Part shown: in pieces, positions 11,346 to 23,049 of the stretch
Layout: each line of letters opens with the position of its first letter
How positions within the stretch are numbered: the first letter of the stretch is position 1
Made by a program: the position numbers and the translations under genes
The notes under the pieces: model-generated
Databases searched by the model: none
What the model was told of the DNA's origin: nothing
What the model saw: only the letters and a program-made list of their open reading frames with translations
Assembly (NCBI GenBank): GCA_039619475.1
Contig: CM077115.1
Coordinates: 27,417,083-27,481,082 of the forward strand
From: Icerya purchasi
Taxonomy: Eukaryota > Arthropoda > Insecta > Hemiptera > Monophlebidae
Reading direction: 5' to 3'
Length of the DNA stretch: 64,000 nt

Positions 11346-11748
11346 TTATTTAATTTATTGTTATAAATTATTTTTTACCCTTATATTTGTTTATTATTAA
11401 AGTTGGTTTTTATTATACAGTTTATAACAAACAGGCATGTATTCACCTACATATATGTGTATGAGTTTATAAGTGTATATGTGAGCCTAACTGTATATTT
11501 GTGCATGAGTGTTACACATGTATCTGGAGTTGTGTGGATATTTAATCATTTTTAATTAATATGTGTGCGTGTATACGTGTGTGGACGAGTATTTATTTTA
11601 TTCTGTTTACTGATTATGAATAGTTTTAGAAGTTTATTTGCTAAATTCGTAGAGTTTTCTAATATTGTTTTGTTCAAGAAATTTTTATTGTTTGTAATAG
11701 CCATCGCTCGCGCAAAATTTGCGCATAGATGGAATATGTATAATAATT

Positions 11749-11750
11749 AA

Positions 11751-11783
<33 letters not shown>

Positions 11784-11815
11784 TATTAATATTATTATTA
11801 TTATTTTTATTATTT
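11749..11815. repeat. (TTA)n microsatellite
   Basis: TTA repeats with a few interruptions, AT-rich on both sides. Confidence 0.9.
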
Positions 11816-11979
11816 TTATTCTTATTCGATTAGACAACGAAATAGTAAACAAGCCGGCCCATTTTGTTAATGAGATGGTACTGATATTAGGGGAAGGGGA
11901 GAATCATACAGATATATAGCTTTTCTCAGCCAATATTTACGGACATCACCACGCCTTCAAAGTAGCAATGTATTATACT

Positions 11980-12434
11980 TAACAGTTCCGTTGCGTCTGC
12001 CAGAGACGGTGGTAGATGCGCTATTTTATTACCTGTCTCTAAAGAATGACCATCGTGTTTTCGTGAAGTATGCTAATAGTACGTGTCCGTTAAATTGCAC
12101 ATACTTCTGAAGACAGCGAGGAGGTACAGTTGACGCCGGATAAGGTAAAGTAAATTCCGAACACGACCTAGAACGGCTAAACAAATACATCCGCTATTTC
12201 GTGCCGAAACGCAGATAATCGTCGAATCCGTACAAATAATTGCGCTTAGCGACGATAAAAACCGAAACGCTTGTAACGCGGTTCAGATTGAACGTTTTAA
12301 TGTCTCCTTCCGAGATCACATTATTATCCTTATTATATGCAGTTTTCGTGTTTCATTCGGAATTCTAAAGCGATTTGTGTTTCAATTAGGCGTCCTCGTA
12401 TCGCCGGATTTCGTCCATAGGTCGCTCGCAAGCG
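11980..12434 (+). promoter_or_regulatory. Putative promoter/5' UTR of the MARCH gene
   Basis: This block stands out from its surroundings by higher GC content and frequent CpG, and lies directly in front of the MARCH start codon. An in-frame TAG at 12387-12389 stops upstream extension of the reading frame. That TAG also forms the end of TTCAATTAG, which could be a splice acceptor, so an upstream non-coding or coding exon is possible. No TATA box is convincing. The transcription start cannot be fixed from sequence. Confidence 0.3.
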
Positions 12435-12622
12435 ATGGAAGCCTGCTGTCGCATATGCTACTGCAGTTCGTTAGATGAACATGAAAAATTAATATCACCC
12501 TGCTTCTGTAGAGGATCTCAAGCAAATGTGCACAGAAGTTGTTTGGAAAATTGGATCGTTCTTTCCGGAAGACACACTTGCGAAATCTGCAAATATCACT
12601 ACAAAATCGAACGTTCGCTGAA
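12435..12622 (+). CDS. MARCH-type E3 ubiquitin ligase, exon 1 (RING-CH domain)
   Basis: Codes for residues 1-62 plus two bases of codon 63. It holds a complete RING-CH zinc finger with C5, C8, C23, C25, H33, C36, C49 and C52 in the C4HC3 order. W40 and the VHRSCLENW core, which bind the E2 enzyme in this family, are also present. MARCH proteins are membrane-bound E3 ligases that ubiquitinate membrane receptors and direct their endosomal sorting. The start was chosen because an in-frame stop lies 46 bases upstream and the ATG has G at both -3 and +4. The exon ends CTGAA before a strong donor (GTAAGA, 12623). Its phase (two bases left over) matches exon 2 exactly. The zinc finger begins only four residues from the start, as in short MARCH proteins, unless an upstream exon adds to it. 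Confidence 0.85.
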
Positions 12623-12959
12623 GTAAGAACTAAGAATTAAAAATATAAACATAGAAGAGGCAGAATGTGATCATTTTTTTCCCTCTTTCCACCTTTTTTT
12701 TTCGCTATTTTTCGTCATAATCTGTTTCTCATCCTGACTCGCATCAGTCATCTGTACAAAATTTTTTGATTACATATCTATTTTCAATCTATTTAAACTT
12801 GCATTATTTTTAATCGGTAATGTTGAAGTCCCGCCAAAAAAAATTCGAACCAGCAGCATCTTCCTGCTTAAGCAACTAGTGAATGTCGGCCGGCTCTGCA
12901 GTGGTAGAAGAAAGCTATTATCACAGGGAGTGGCGCCCCGTGGTAGGACATAGCAGAAA

Positions 12960-13360
12960 ATGATGCAAGTAAAATTCAGTTTTTATTATTGCAAAATGAT
13001 AAGAAATTCGGTAAAATTAATTTTTGCTGATTTCAGTTCAATTCGCGTTTTTCTACATAAATTATATTCTTTTGACTGAAACATTAGTTATGGCGTTACT
13101 ATAATAAATAAATGTAAAAATTGTCACATTTGAATAGTTTATTACGGACTGTACAAACTATCCATTTTCCTCTGTGCCAGGTATACTAATCATGTTATCG
13201 TACTACAGCATGTTTGAAGAACCTTTTTAGTGACTTTAAATATTTTAAATGGAAAAAAATCGAAAATATTGCACGGAGACGAAATAGGCATGCTCTTCTT
13301 TAGTATAAAGATTAGTATAACTGAACTAACTTGAAAAATTTCAAAAATACATTTCTTTTT
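12960..13360. other. Intronic AT-rich stretch, nothing recognised
   Basis: No coding or repeat structure is visible beyond general AT richness. Confidence 0.4.
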
Positions 13361-13365
13361 TCCTT

Positions 13366-13482
13366 GAATTAATTTAAGAAATTTAAAACTATCGAATAAA
13401 AATACTAAGCATTTATATACATATATACGTAGAATTTAAGGAATTTAGAAGTATCGAATAAAAATACTAAGCATTTATATAT
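13366..13482. repeat. Direct tandem duplication (~60-bp unit)
   Basis: Two near-identical copies share a TCGAATAAAAATACTAAGCA block followed by TTTATATA, with the GAATTTAAGRAATTT segment in front. Confidence 0.8.
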
Positions 13483-13489
13483 ACCTAGT

Positions 13490-14235
13490 CTCGAATCGAC
13501 GATAATTCAAAATTCACGAGAATCGTAATTATCTGCACCGGAATAATATAGATCTGAAAGTTTGTTTGTTAGTGCGAACGTGTAACTAGTCGAAATGGTT
13601 GAAACATAAATTCTGAAACACGATATGCAGTAAAAAGTAGAGTCGATTTTTACATACATTTTTAATAATAAAAATATTTCGCAATAATATACACTTGATA
13701 TTTTACGTTTACTCTTCAGTCTTATTTCAGACCTATTTCACTAGTCTTATTCTTATCTCAGTTTGATTTAGTCGAAAAAAATAAAATCTTTCATCTTTAA
13801 AAACCTCGGACCATTTTTACATTTTTTTGTTTTTTTATTGGTGTCTTTACTTCGGATAATACTGATGAGGCAAATGTATTTGCATTAGAGTAGTACAAAT
13901 TTTATGATGGTGAGATTGAAACGACCCATCCAATAAAGTTTTTGGTGTCAGATCATCCTTAACATTGATTTGGGGTTAATTAATACAAGTGTGTATATGT
14001 TGCTTACGGAAATTAATTTCTATAACGGTAAAATTGTTAAACATTGGAAAATTCTTAGTTACTAAATCTTCTGCTGAGCACTGAAAATGGAGATCAGTGT
14101 GCTATTACATCCAGCTAAGATATGAGCGAAACGATTATCGGAGGAAAGTTACATTTAATACAATTTGGCGAATCAGCACAATTTTAAATCGGTGTAGATA
14201 GTCTTTAAAATTTCCGTGACCAGTGAGAAATTGTA
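13490..14235. other. Intronic stretch, nothing recognised
   Basis: AT-rich. The CTGATGAG at 13864 is followed by a palindrome but lacks the GAAA of a hammerhead. No gene is seen. Confidence 0.4.
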
Positions 14236-14239
14236 CGCT

Positions 14240-14995
14240 AAAAACAAATTTGGTATGTAATTTATACTGCTCATTCTATTTAATTACTGTTAGGGAAGGA
14301 AGTGTAAATTATAACACCGTTATTACAATTATCCCACATGGTCTGATATTGTGTTAGGTAATAGTCATGTAATAATAATCTTTTAAACTGCTTTACGTTA
14401 AAGGTGGTTTTATGCTCATAAGTAAATTTACCATTTTCGTAATAGGCATTATTGAAGTTAAGCGAGCAGGTAGTAATAGTATATTTAATGCAAAATAAAT
14501 TTATCTGTTTAGTAATTTCAAGCTGCAGTGGCATAATTCCAGAGCTGTAACCACTGATGCTAAATAACTTACTGTTTTATATGATTTAATTAATTTAATG
14601 GCTGGTAATCTTTGATAACTTGCTAACATTTTTTGAAATCTTTTAAGTTTAATCATATCTGCGTAGATTATGCTACTGTATAGTAGGTTTGGTAAAATGA
14701 CTGCCCCTTATATAAAATAATCCCTTTAGTATAATTTATTTTGCAATTATTATTATAAAGTTTATTAAAGATAAACAAAAATTTAGTTAACTTACTTTTA
14801 ATACTATTAAAGTGACTGTAAAATTTCAAGTTATTATCAATTAAGATACCTAAGTATTTAGTATTTGATACTTCATTTATATTTAACCCATACTGAGTTA
14901 AATTTAATTGTCTATTACGAATTCTACAATTAAATAGAATTTTGTTTTTGATACGTTAATTTTCAGTCCATATTCATTTAGAAATTTTTCAATAT

Positions 14996-15038
<43 letters not shown>

Positions 15039-15115
15039 TTTATTACTTAGAGTGTGTTCAGACGTATCTGCTATAATCACTGCAGCATCATCCACGAACG
15101 TTATTAGTTTACAGT
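14240..15115 (-). pseudogene. Antisense LINE fragment: RT palm end, thumb and C-terminus
   Basis: Read on the minus strand, it starts at DDAAVIIAD (part of the FADD catalytic box with the F-A lost to a frame change). It continues through the palm end (LNEYGLKINVSKTKF) and the thumb (PNLLYSSIIYADMIKLKRF), and reaches a C-terminal segment (YLTQYQTMWDNCNNG) like the W..WD....G box of R1/Jockey-type ORF2 proteins. A (TA)n run at 15001-15032 has expanded inside the palm coding region. Stops and frame changes mark it as dead. It is probably the same insertion as 16640-17500, separated by unrelated sequence. Confidence 0.7.
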
Positions 15116-16639
15116 GTCGAGGTAAGATGATAAAGTCTAGAAAAAACTATATTCCACAAAAACGGACCATTTTTACATTGTAATCATTTCATTCTGCCTA
15201 TCCGGCCAATCTCGTAAATGAATAAAATTTCACGCAATATAATATATATTGCATATTTCCAGTCACTGCATTAACTAATCGAATGAAAAGCATAGGCACA
15301 CGCAATCACGCATATCAGCATGATAAAATTAACGATAAATCAAACAGTCTTAACAATGCGTCGAAAACATTAACATCGGTATTAAATCTGTACAACAAGA
15401 ATGTACGAACAGGAAGACACAACATATTCAGAATCGAACAGTAAAACCTTAATAGAAAATTAAAAGTTTTCTTTTAAATAATAAAACAAAAAAAAAACAA
15501 CAAAAAAACACCGAAAATAACAGAATTCAGCGGGAAAATAAAAGAAAATGTAATACTAGTCTGGCTTCCACGAATTTTTGTCCGAAATATGGCCAAATCT
15601 TTGGCTTTAATTGGTACTATCATTGTGAAACTTTACCTTCTTTAAGGCATACGTAGCTGTACCGAATTCATTACTCTGGGTCTGTTATCGTTTCTGACTC
15701 ATAGTATATATCGTTGCTGATCAAACTGGCACAAACTGTAGACACAGTTTTCTCTGTGAGAACGGTTTAGAATATTTGTCCTATAATCTATTTTCGGGTG
15801 TTATTTGAATAAAGCAATGTAAAACTGATAAATATAAAATTCAGTTTTTCAATATTTTAAATTAACTGACAAAATAATTAATGTTAGTGATAATATAATA
15901 GAATTTTAATTACAGAAGTATTAATTTTACTTAATATTTTATGTACCTAGTAGTATAATTTAAACTGAAATTCCGAAAATACGGAGATTCCAAAAAGTAT
16001 TAAGATCCTTTTAACGAATTATAAAAACTAAAATTAAAGCGGCTTATAGATTATATCAGTTTTTTTTTGTCACCCCAATAGTTGTAGCTGGAATTATTCC
16101 ATTCGATTTTGAAATCCGCAAAAATATATCGAATTATTTTTAATGAAGAATAAAAATCAATTAAGAGTAGGCGCTAAGTAATTTACGAAAACCCAGATTT
16201 TAATTGCTTAGTAATAAAAAAAAACAAAAAACAAAAAAACAAAAAAACAGTGTTAGATTATACGGAAGATGATTATGACGGCGCGCATATGACATTTTTT
16301 TTCCAAAAATATCAAAAAACATCTTTCAATGTACAATTTGTAAAACTGCTCACGGTGGTGACATTTTAAAGTGTATTTAAATAAATTTAAAATTTCCGAA
16401 CCTGATGACTGCATATTTTATGTGTAATTTCTCGGACGATGTGGGGGTCGTGTCTTGTAGGGACGCGACAACATTCAAGCGGCACTCCACTGGATCGATT
16501 TCATTATAAAAGGGGATCGTGGATTTAATAAGTTCACCGTTTAGGAAATTAATTGCAAGAAAAAAATGTAAATATCTGTGACGAGTAAATGATTATTAAC
16601 GTGTAAATATAGAGACAATTTCTGTAGGTCAATACGATA
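15116..16639. other. Unrecognised insert between two halves of an antisense LINE
   Basis: This 1.5 kb separates the catalytic-box half from the finger half of one minus-strand LINE. The RT motif B expected between them is absent. No reading frame or terminal repeat identifies it; A-rich runs occur at 15480-15510 and 16219-16249. Confidence 0.35.
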
Positions 16640-17500
16640 TCAAATGCCGTTTTTTATGTCAAAAAACTAAATGGCAGCAGGTATCTACCTGCTTTTGAGT
16701 TTCCAGTAATATGGGATACATGTTCAAATAGAGCAGCATCCGTTCCCCGATCTATTAAAAAATCGTATTGGTTTTTACTGAAATAATTAGAATCGCTCTT
16801 TATTTTAAAACATTCCTCAAAAATTTTTGATAGAGTCGGAAGAATGCATATGGGCCTGTAATTGGAAACTGATGATTTTTCACCGCTTTTATAAATCAGT
16901 ACACATAACCGGCAACTTAAGAATTTCAGGAAACATAACGCCAAAACAGATTCATTAAATAAAAACGTTAACGGCCGTACAAAAAATGTTTAAGTTTTTC
17001 TGTACCGAATCAATTGAAATTTCATCAAATTCAAATGATGATTTTTATTCAATACGGACAAAGCTGCATTCTTTACATCTTCATAAGAAAATTTTGTAAA
17101 CGAAAGGAATCTTTATAAGCCGTCCTAATGATTTTATTCAACGCTGTCATATATTGCTACTGAATTTTTATCGCTGTTTACAATGAATCTTTAAAATAAA
17201 TGTCAAAGTAATTTGCTACTATGTCCCCATTACCGTCCACTGATTTTTTATTTACATTTATTTGTTTTAATCTATAAGCGTCTTTACCAATAGTTACAAC
17301 TGACCAATACTTTTTTTGCTTGCTTTGATATTTGTTTAGAATGCTGTATTGTAATAATCAAACTTAGCTCTCCTTACTGCCTTTTGGAGTTTTTTTCAGA
17401 CAGTTTTAAAGATATGTCGTAAATTTTCATCCGAAGGATTTATTTTAAGGCGACGAAAGATATCTCTTTTTTCAAACGAAAGTTGGAGCACAATATTGTT
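16640..17500 (-). pseudogene. Antisense LINE fragment: linker and RT fingers
   Basis: The minus strand shows the linker before RT (KKRDIFRRLKINPSDENLRH, then LQKAVRRAKFDYYN) and the finger motif (LIYKSGEKSSVSNYRPICIL). A GTDAALFEH block and the start of motif A follow near 16640. These are standard for Jockey/CR1-like ORF2. Stops are present throughout the linker. The fragment is related to, but distinct from, the copy at 50.0-52.0 kb. Confidence 0.75.
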
Positions 17501-17601
17501 ACTACCCATGAGTTTCGTCTACGCCTCTGTTTAGTAGTTTTTAATATTTTATTGCGCTTGCTTGTAGATACCAATTAAATTTTTCATTTACGGGGATGCC
17601 C

Positions 17602-18100
17602 ATGACTGGGAAATAAATACTCAATATTCCAACTCGATATAATGGGTTACTAAATTTGTTCTTTTTATCAAAGAAGTAATGCGGACCTTCAAAATCTAGA
17701 TATAAGAAGCCATTAGAAAGAGAGAGTAAACGGCAAACATTAAACATGCGTATTAAAATCTTAATTAAAAGTGTCTCGCTTAATTCGTAATATTTATTGT
17801 GACAATTATGAATGAAATCGTCCGAAACTGATCGGTACTTTTAATTATAAACTTAATGCCCGACTTTAATGTTTTCGATTTCATTTGTTCGGTTACATTA
17901 TCGATCCATCATCGACAAGCAGGCAAAAAATATGTCAATTCGTTCGATTATTAATGCGACGCAATTATTTCGTCCCAAAATTTTCGAAATGACTGGGAAA
18001 CAAATACTCAATATTCCAACTCGATATAATGGGTTACTAAATTTGTTTTTTTTATCAAAGAAGTAATGTGGACTTTCAAAAGATAGATATAAGAAGTCAT

Positions 18101-18165
<65 letters not shown>

Positions 18166-18431
18166 AATGGCAAACATTAAACATGCGCATTAAAATCACA
18201 ATTAAAAGTGTCGACCAGTTTCGCTTAATTCATAATATTTATTGCAACAATTGTGAATGAAATCGTCCGAAACTGGTCGGTATTTTTAATTATTAATGGC
18301 CGAGTTTAATGTTTTCGATTTCATTTGTTCGGTTACATTATCGATCCATCATCGATACGCAAGCAAAAAATATGTTAATTATTCGTTCGACTATTAATGC
18401 GAAGCAATTATTTCGTCCCAAAATTTTCGAA
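17602..18431. repeat. 387-bp direct tandem duplication
   Basis: Unit 1 (17602-17988) and unit 2 (17989-18431) are near-identical direct copies. Both start ATGACTGGGAAA and end CCCAAAATTTTCGAA. Unit 2 is longer almost only because its short GA run has grown to about 62 bp (18102-18163). The small reading frames over this region are not gene-like. Confidence 0.9.
18102..18163. repeat. (GA)n microsatellite
   Basis: Uninterrupted GA repeat inside the second tandem unit. The same place in unit 1 (about 17715-17727) has only a few GA units. Confidence 0.95.
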
Positions 18432-18576
18432 AATCCGAACATTGTGCGATCAAAACTTAAATCGATCGAGGTAAACTAATTTAGAGGATGATTAAATTAA
18501 GCTTGAGAACATTTTTATTTCTTCCTTAAATGTAATTTTCATTTTTAAACGACAATTTTATATTTTTATTTTTTCA

Positions 18577-18785
18577 TCATTCATCTTCCAGTCCGTCTGC
18601 GAGTATTATGTGCACAAATACTTTGTAGGTGCGGCCGGCTTCATTGTTGCATACTGCAAGCAGTCCTTCTTGCACTTCCCGGGAGAAGGCCTGCCCGAGA
18701 TGAAACGAACAGCAACTCATCTGGAAATACTCAGTCGCAGGCGTTGATAATTGCTTTTGGAAGTCGACCATAATCCTCAGAGGTG
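18577..18785 (-). pseudogene. MULE-type transposase domain fragment
   Basis: A single open minus-strand stretch reads RIMVDFQKQLSTPATEYF, then CCSFHLGQAFSREVQEGLL. This is the 'DFE.A...F....GC.FH..Q...R.vQ..GL' block of MULE transposases, where the FH histidine belongs to the catalytic core region. Only about 65 residues remain of a protein that is normally several hundred. Assignment rests on this one motif. Confidence 0.55.
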
Positions 18786-18955
18786 CACAGTCGTATAGCC
18801 GGTACTTTTCGCGACTGAATGGGTCCTTCTATCACGACAACGTGTTATCACTCAGCCGTACGCTCATCAGTATACGTGCCGTGCAGTCCTTGCTTGGTAC
18901 GCGTCGACAGTCCCCCAGTACATAAGTTCATTACAAGTTCTCGACCGTACATCCA

Positions 18956-19855
18956 CGGTGTGTCGGAAAAGTTCCCGAACTTCTTTACTAACACGCATAC
19001 AGGTGACGTGATCTATTAGACAGTATCCGTACTGTATTTTTCTACATTCTTCTATAGCGTGTGTATAAAATTTCAGCAGTTTCCGTTGATTGGTTTGCGA
19101 GTTGGACGTATTTTAGTGAAGGTACGTTTGGATCGCATGTGCAAATCTGAAAATGGATGAAAAGTGAGAAATTCGTTCCACGATTAAATTTTGTGTTAGA
19201 TTTAAAAAAAAAAAAAACGGTTTCGGGAACGCAAGAATTTATCGATGATGGTTTCAGTGAAGGTGTAGTATCACGTACGACTGTTTACACATGGTATAAG
19301 CGGTTCAAGGACTCTCAGAAAATGCGCCAACAAGAATCCAAGGTGATAACCATGCTTATCGCGTATAATATCTGCTCCAAATCAAACAGTGAACGCTGCC
19401 TACTACGTCGAGGTCCTAAAACGTCTCAAGCGTCGGATTCAGCAGCGCGTACGGCCCGAGTACAAGGAGCCCGGATCGTGGAGTCTGTTGGATGACAATG
19501 AGCCCGCGCATTCGGCGAACGTTGTCAAGCGTTATCTCGCTAAAAATCAAACCCCACGGATCAATCACGCCCCCTATTCGCTTGATTTGTCAACTGCCGA
19601 CTTTTCCCTATTCCCGAAGCTTAAAATGTACCTGAAAGAACGATTTTTTGACGACCTAGTCGCCATTGAAATTTCTTGCACCGAACGCCTCAGAGCCATT
19701 ACTTCAAAGGAGTACCGGAGATCGAATCGCAGTACAAGCGCTCAAATACGTCTCGATACTTCGGGAAGTATGTTGAAAATTAACTCGAATAAATTACTTT
19801 ACATCCGAATGTACTTCATTTATTTCAAAAGTTCGGGAACTTTTCCGACACACCG
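18956..19855 (+). mobile_element. mariner element with both terminal repeats, internally deleted
   Basis: Terminal inverted repeats of about 27 bp start CGGTGTGTCGGAAAAGTTCC (left 18956) and are mirrored at 19829-19855. The right flank has the TA target dinucleotide. The left has CA, probably a mutated TA. At 900 bp it is about 400 bp shorter than a normal mariner. Confidence 0.85.
19153..19790 (+). pseudogene. mariner transposase, broken
   Basis: The N-terminus is recognisable (ATG at 19153). A TGA stands at codon 5, and a run of A residues at 19204-19217 shifts the frame. The helix-turn-helix end is clear (SRTTVYTWYKRFKDSQK). The sequence then jumps to TVNAAYYVEVLKRLKRRI, followed by LLDDNEPAHSANVVKRYL and APYSLDLSTADFSLFPKLK. 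These hold the second and third catalytic aspartates of the D,D34D triad. The deleted middle removes the first aspartate (the GDETW block). The protein cannot be functional. Confidence 0.85.
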
Positions 19856-19859
19856 TAAA

Positions 19860-21320
19860 TAAACAAAGCCATGTAAAAATAATTATAATTTTCGCCACGT
19901 TTCCTGCATTTTTCCGATCGCACAGCCAAAGTCTACGACAGAATGTATCACCTTCTATTACATTTCATGAAAACAATAATTCAATATTCGGCAACATATT
20001 GTTTCGGGATATTTTTCGTTGGGGGTGGAGAAAATGTCCGCGAATCCAAGAAAGCTGCCAGAGGATAAAACGTTGAGTTCGTCAACGATTACTTTACATC
20101 AACTCATCGTAAGGTTAAGCGAGGCATAAAAATGGGTAATGATTGTGCAGAGAACCCGCGCTCAGAGTAAAAATAGATTTATATAATTTACCGATACCAA
20201 AGCCTACGTGTTCAATCTTGGCGGAATATCGTCAGTTCTACTCGCGAATAATGGTGTGAAATCGAACGAGATCACGCACTTAATCAGTAATTGACTGTTA
20301 ACGGTGGGAAGTGTCATTTTTTCTGAAACGTTAAATAGAAATATTTAATATTTAGCTATAAAACTTGGAAGCTCCTAATAGCTGCACTGCGAAAGTTTTA
20401 AAAGTTCATTAACGTATTTTGATCTGTGTTATTAAAATTAATCTCGCGCTTTACGATTCGCTAATAAGCGATACTTTTTTTATTGGAGAACTTCTATTTC
20501 GTTGCAGGATTTTGATGTGTATTATAATTCTTCAGCTAAACCGGGCCGAGATATATGTGTATTTTCCTTGACCAAAATCGACTGCTTTCATCTCCGGTTT
20601 TTTTTATTTATCCAACATAAACTATGTGAGGTCGACAGCGTGTCGCCTATCGGGAACCATCGGGCAATGGAAAGGGCGAACAAGTGCTCGATGAATGCAC
20701 ACAAACGACTGCGCCTCGACCTAGAAAAGTAAACAACGTGCATCTCGATTGCATCAGTTAACCAATCCGGTAAATGAAAAGCTCTCTCTTTCGGCGGATC
20801 ACTAGAAATGCTTTTAATTCTGGAATATTAATTAAGACGGGCGATTGCTGACGTGATTCTTACCCTCATCGTCGAGTTACGAAATGTGGGAACAAGTCAT
20901 ATTTAATAACCCAGTTGTTGCATCGAAGCGTGAGATCCATTTGAAATTATCTCAAGAGCCTGAGAGAAGATCAACACTGAAATTTTATCGTTTTGTTGAA
21001 AATATTCGCATTTCGAATTTTATAAAATATAGACACTTTTCACGTAATTATTTCTAATAATATTACTGATTTTGTTCAATTTCGCAATTTTAAATGCTCG
21101 CAACACGCTTAATGTCCGATTACGTAGAAAAATATAAATTGTATCACGTGATATATATATATATATATGTATATATATAGAAAATGCAAATAGAACTCTC
21201 AATACTAATACAAATATTTTAGGTATTAATAATAAAGATAAAAATGACACTAAGCGCGGAATAATAATAAAGACGTATGCCTGGTATTAATTTTTTTTCA
21301 ATTTAAAATAAATCAATTTC
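19860..21320. other. Intronic stretch, no gene recognised
   Basis: Contains a splice-acceptor-like GTTGCAG at 20507 with a 73-codon open frame and a possible GTAAAC donor. The frame does not match the MARCH phases and has no family motif. Confidence 0.35.
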
Positions 21321-21327
21321 TGGAACG

Positions 21328-21680
21328 ATACTTTTTTTTTTCTTGTTTGGGTTTTTCCCTGGGCTTGCCAATAATAGACGATTACCCATCAACACGTGTA
21401 AATGGTAGCAATTCGGAGTCGAAAAAAATGGAATCTGACAAAGAACGCGCTATACCAAGGATAGAGAAACAACGACAATCAACGTAGATAAATGTCAAAC
21501 ATATGCATCCCAAAAAGAGAAGGAATGACATTGCCGAAGGTAAAAAGAAGTTAGCTGTCCCATACCATGGCCACATCTGCAATTACAGAGCCCGCAGTAT
21601 TAATGGACAAAGGAATCAGCCTACAAATAATTAAGGGAGAAGAAACGATCAAGCACCAAAACTATATAAAACACAGCGCT
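21328..21680 (-). mobile_element. Probable 3' remnant of family A LINE
   Basis: A T-run, then GGGCTTGCCAATAATAGACGA, resembles the poly(A)-adjacent module of family A copies. What follows has no readable frame. Low certainty. Confidence 0.3.
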
Positions 21681-21689
21681 TTTTCTCCA

Positions 21690-22684
21690 TCACTATAAAG
21701 CAAAGTTTATAATTCTTAATTATGAAAAATAATTATGGCGACCACTGCGAAAACATCGCCCACCATCCTATCAAAAAGAACGAAATAGGATTTACGCCCA
21801 ACACCATGGCCACATTGCAACAGCAACGCTCACGGTGCCGGCTGACAACGAGTTCAATACGGCCGCAGACGCGACAGCGGGCCCGCAATATTAACTGCGA
21901 GCTGTGCATGTTTTATAACTGTAACTGCAACATTAATGCGTGCTCTTAGTTTAGAGAGCAGTTCATTAGAAGTAACTGGACACGATAAGATAGGACTGCC
22001 AAAGTTCACTAAAGGGGGATTAGTTCTTAATATGATGAAGTATACAAGATAGGAATTTTGCTACAATTCGGAGGAACAATACTTAATAACGGAATTGGAT
22101 AGATTCGCGGTAGAGCTTAAAACGGCACATTCTTTTTAGTTTTATTGCGTTTTAAATTGTAAAAAAATCGAAACTGATAATTATTTCCGGGAACTATAGC
22201 TAACAAATCAGACTGTTTCATTAGGTTAGAGTGCAAATGAAAAAGGAATAACGACTTGGCTATTTTGTTGCCCCGTTTAATTAAATCTTGTTAATAAATT
22301 CTCACATTAAGTTCAAATAAACATCAGTAATTTTATATGAAACATGTAATACCATTGAAAAATTTGACAATTTTCCACCAGTGTTTCGTATTTACTTACA
22401 TATATGGAGCACCGTACTGATACGGGTAGAATATGGAATTTTTGAAGTTACGTGAAAATTTAACATATTGCATGACTTAACAGTTATTACTGAACGTACG
22501 TTAACTATCACGTACCATCTATCTTCAGTGACCGTAAATCAACTATAATTTTTCACCTCCTTCTATCATTCTCTTCTCTCCTTCCCCTCTGCAAAAAAAT
22601 GAATAATTAAATAAATAAATACAATTAATTAAGTTGAACCACGCTCGGCTACTGTATCCTCTTCAGAAAGAGTATCAGCCATAT
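21690..22684. other. Intronic stretch, nothing recognised
   Basis: A locally GC-richer patch (21800-21950) has a short open frame with no known motif. The rest is AT-rich. Confidence 0.35.
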
Positions 22685-22689
22685 GACCC

Positions 22690-22889
22690 CACCCCTCTTG
22701 CTTATATTTCTATCTCTTTCTCTTCTATACTTTGTATAAAATGATCAAAAAGTTTACAATGTAATTCTAAATCGGTCCATATGAATATAATAGCATAATC
22801 ACAAAAATCCTATAAAATATAACAAACGTTACATCGAAATTGGGACATTTTTTCTAATGCGGGGTAGCCTAAGAATTACATTGTAATTT

Positions 22890-22890
<1 letters not shown>
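22690..22890 (-). mobile_element. SINE-like element, copy 2 (3' module missing)
   Basis: Shares the TCTTTCTCTTCTATACTT and CTAAGAATTACATTG blocks with the copies at 3.6 and 45.6 kb, but the GGCCAAAGTGACCGAG module is not present here. It adjoins a long (TA)n tract. Confidence 0.55.
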
Positions 22891-23048
<158 letters not shown>

Positions 23049-23049
23049 A

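Noticed and set aside
12845..12960. GGTTCGAATT on the minus strand, a possible tRNA B-box
   Set aside because: No A-box at the right distance and no foldable arms; likely chance.
13864..13900. CTGATGA followed by a perfect palindrome, a second hammerhead candidate
   Set aside because: The GAAA that must follow stem II is missing.
20508..20728. Splice-flanked 73-codon open frame in MARCH intron 1
   Set aside because: Wrong phase for joining MARCH exons 1 and 2, no recognised motif; in the fitting phase it stops after about 22 codons.
20780..20830. TTTCGGCGGATCACTAG resembles the start of 5.8S rRNA (GGTGGATCACTCGG)
   Set aside because: Similarity stops after about 15 bases; the following 5.8S sequence and 18S/28S flanks are absent.
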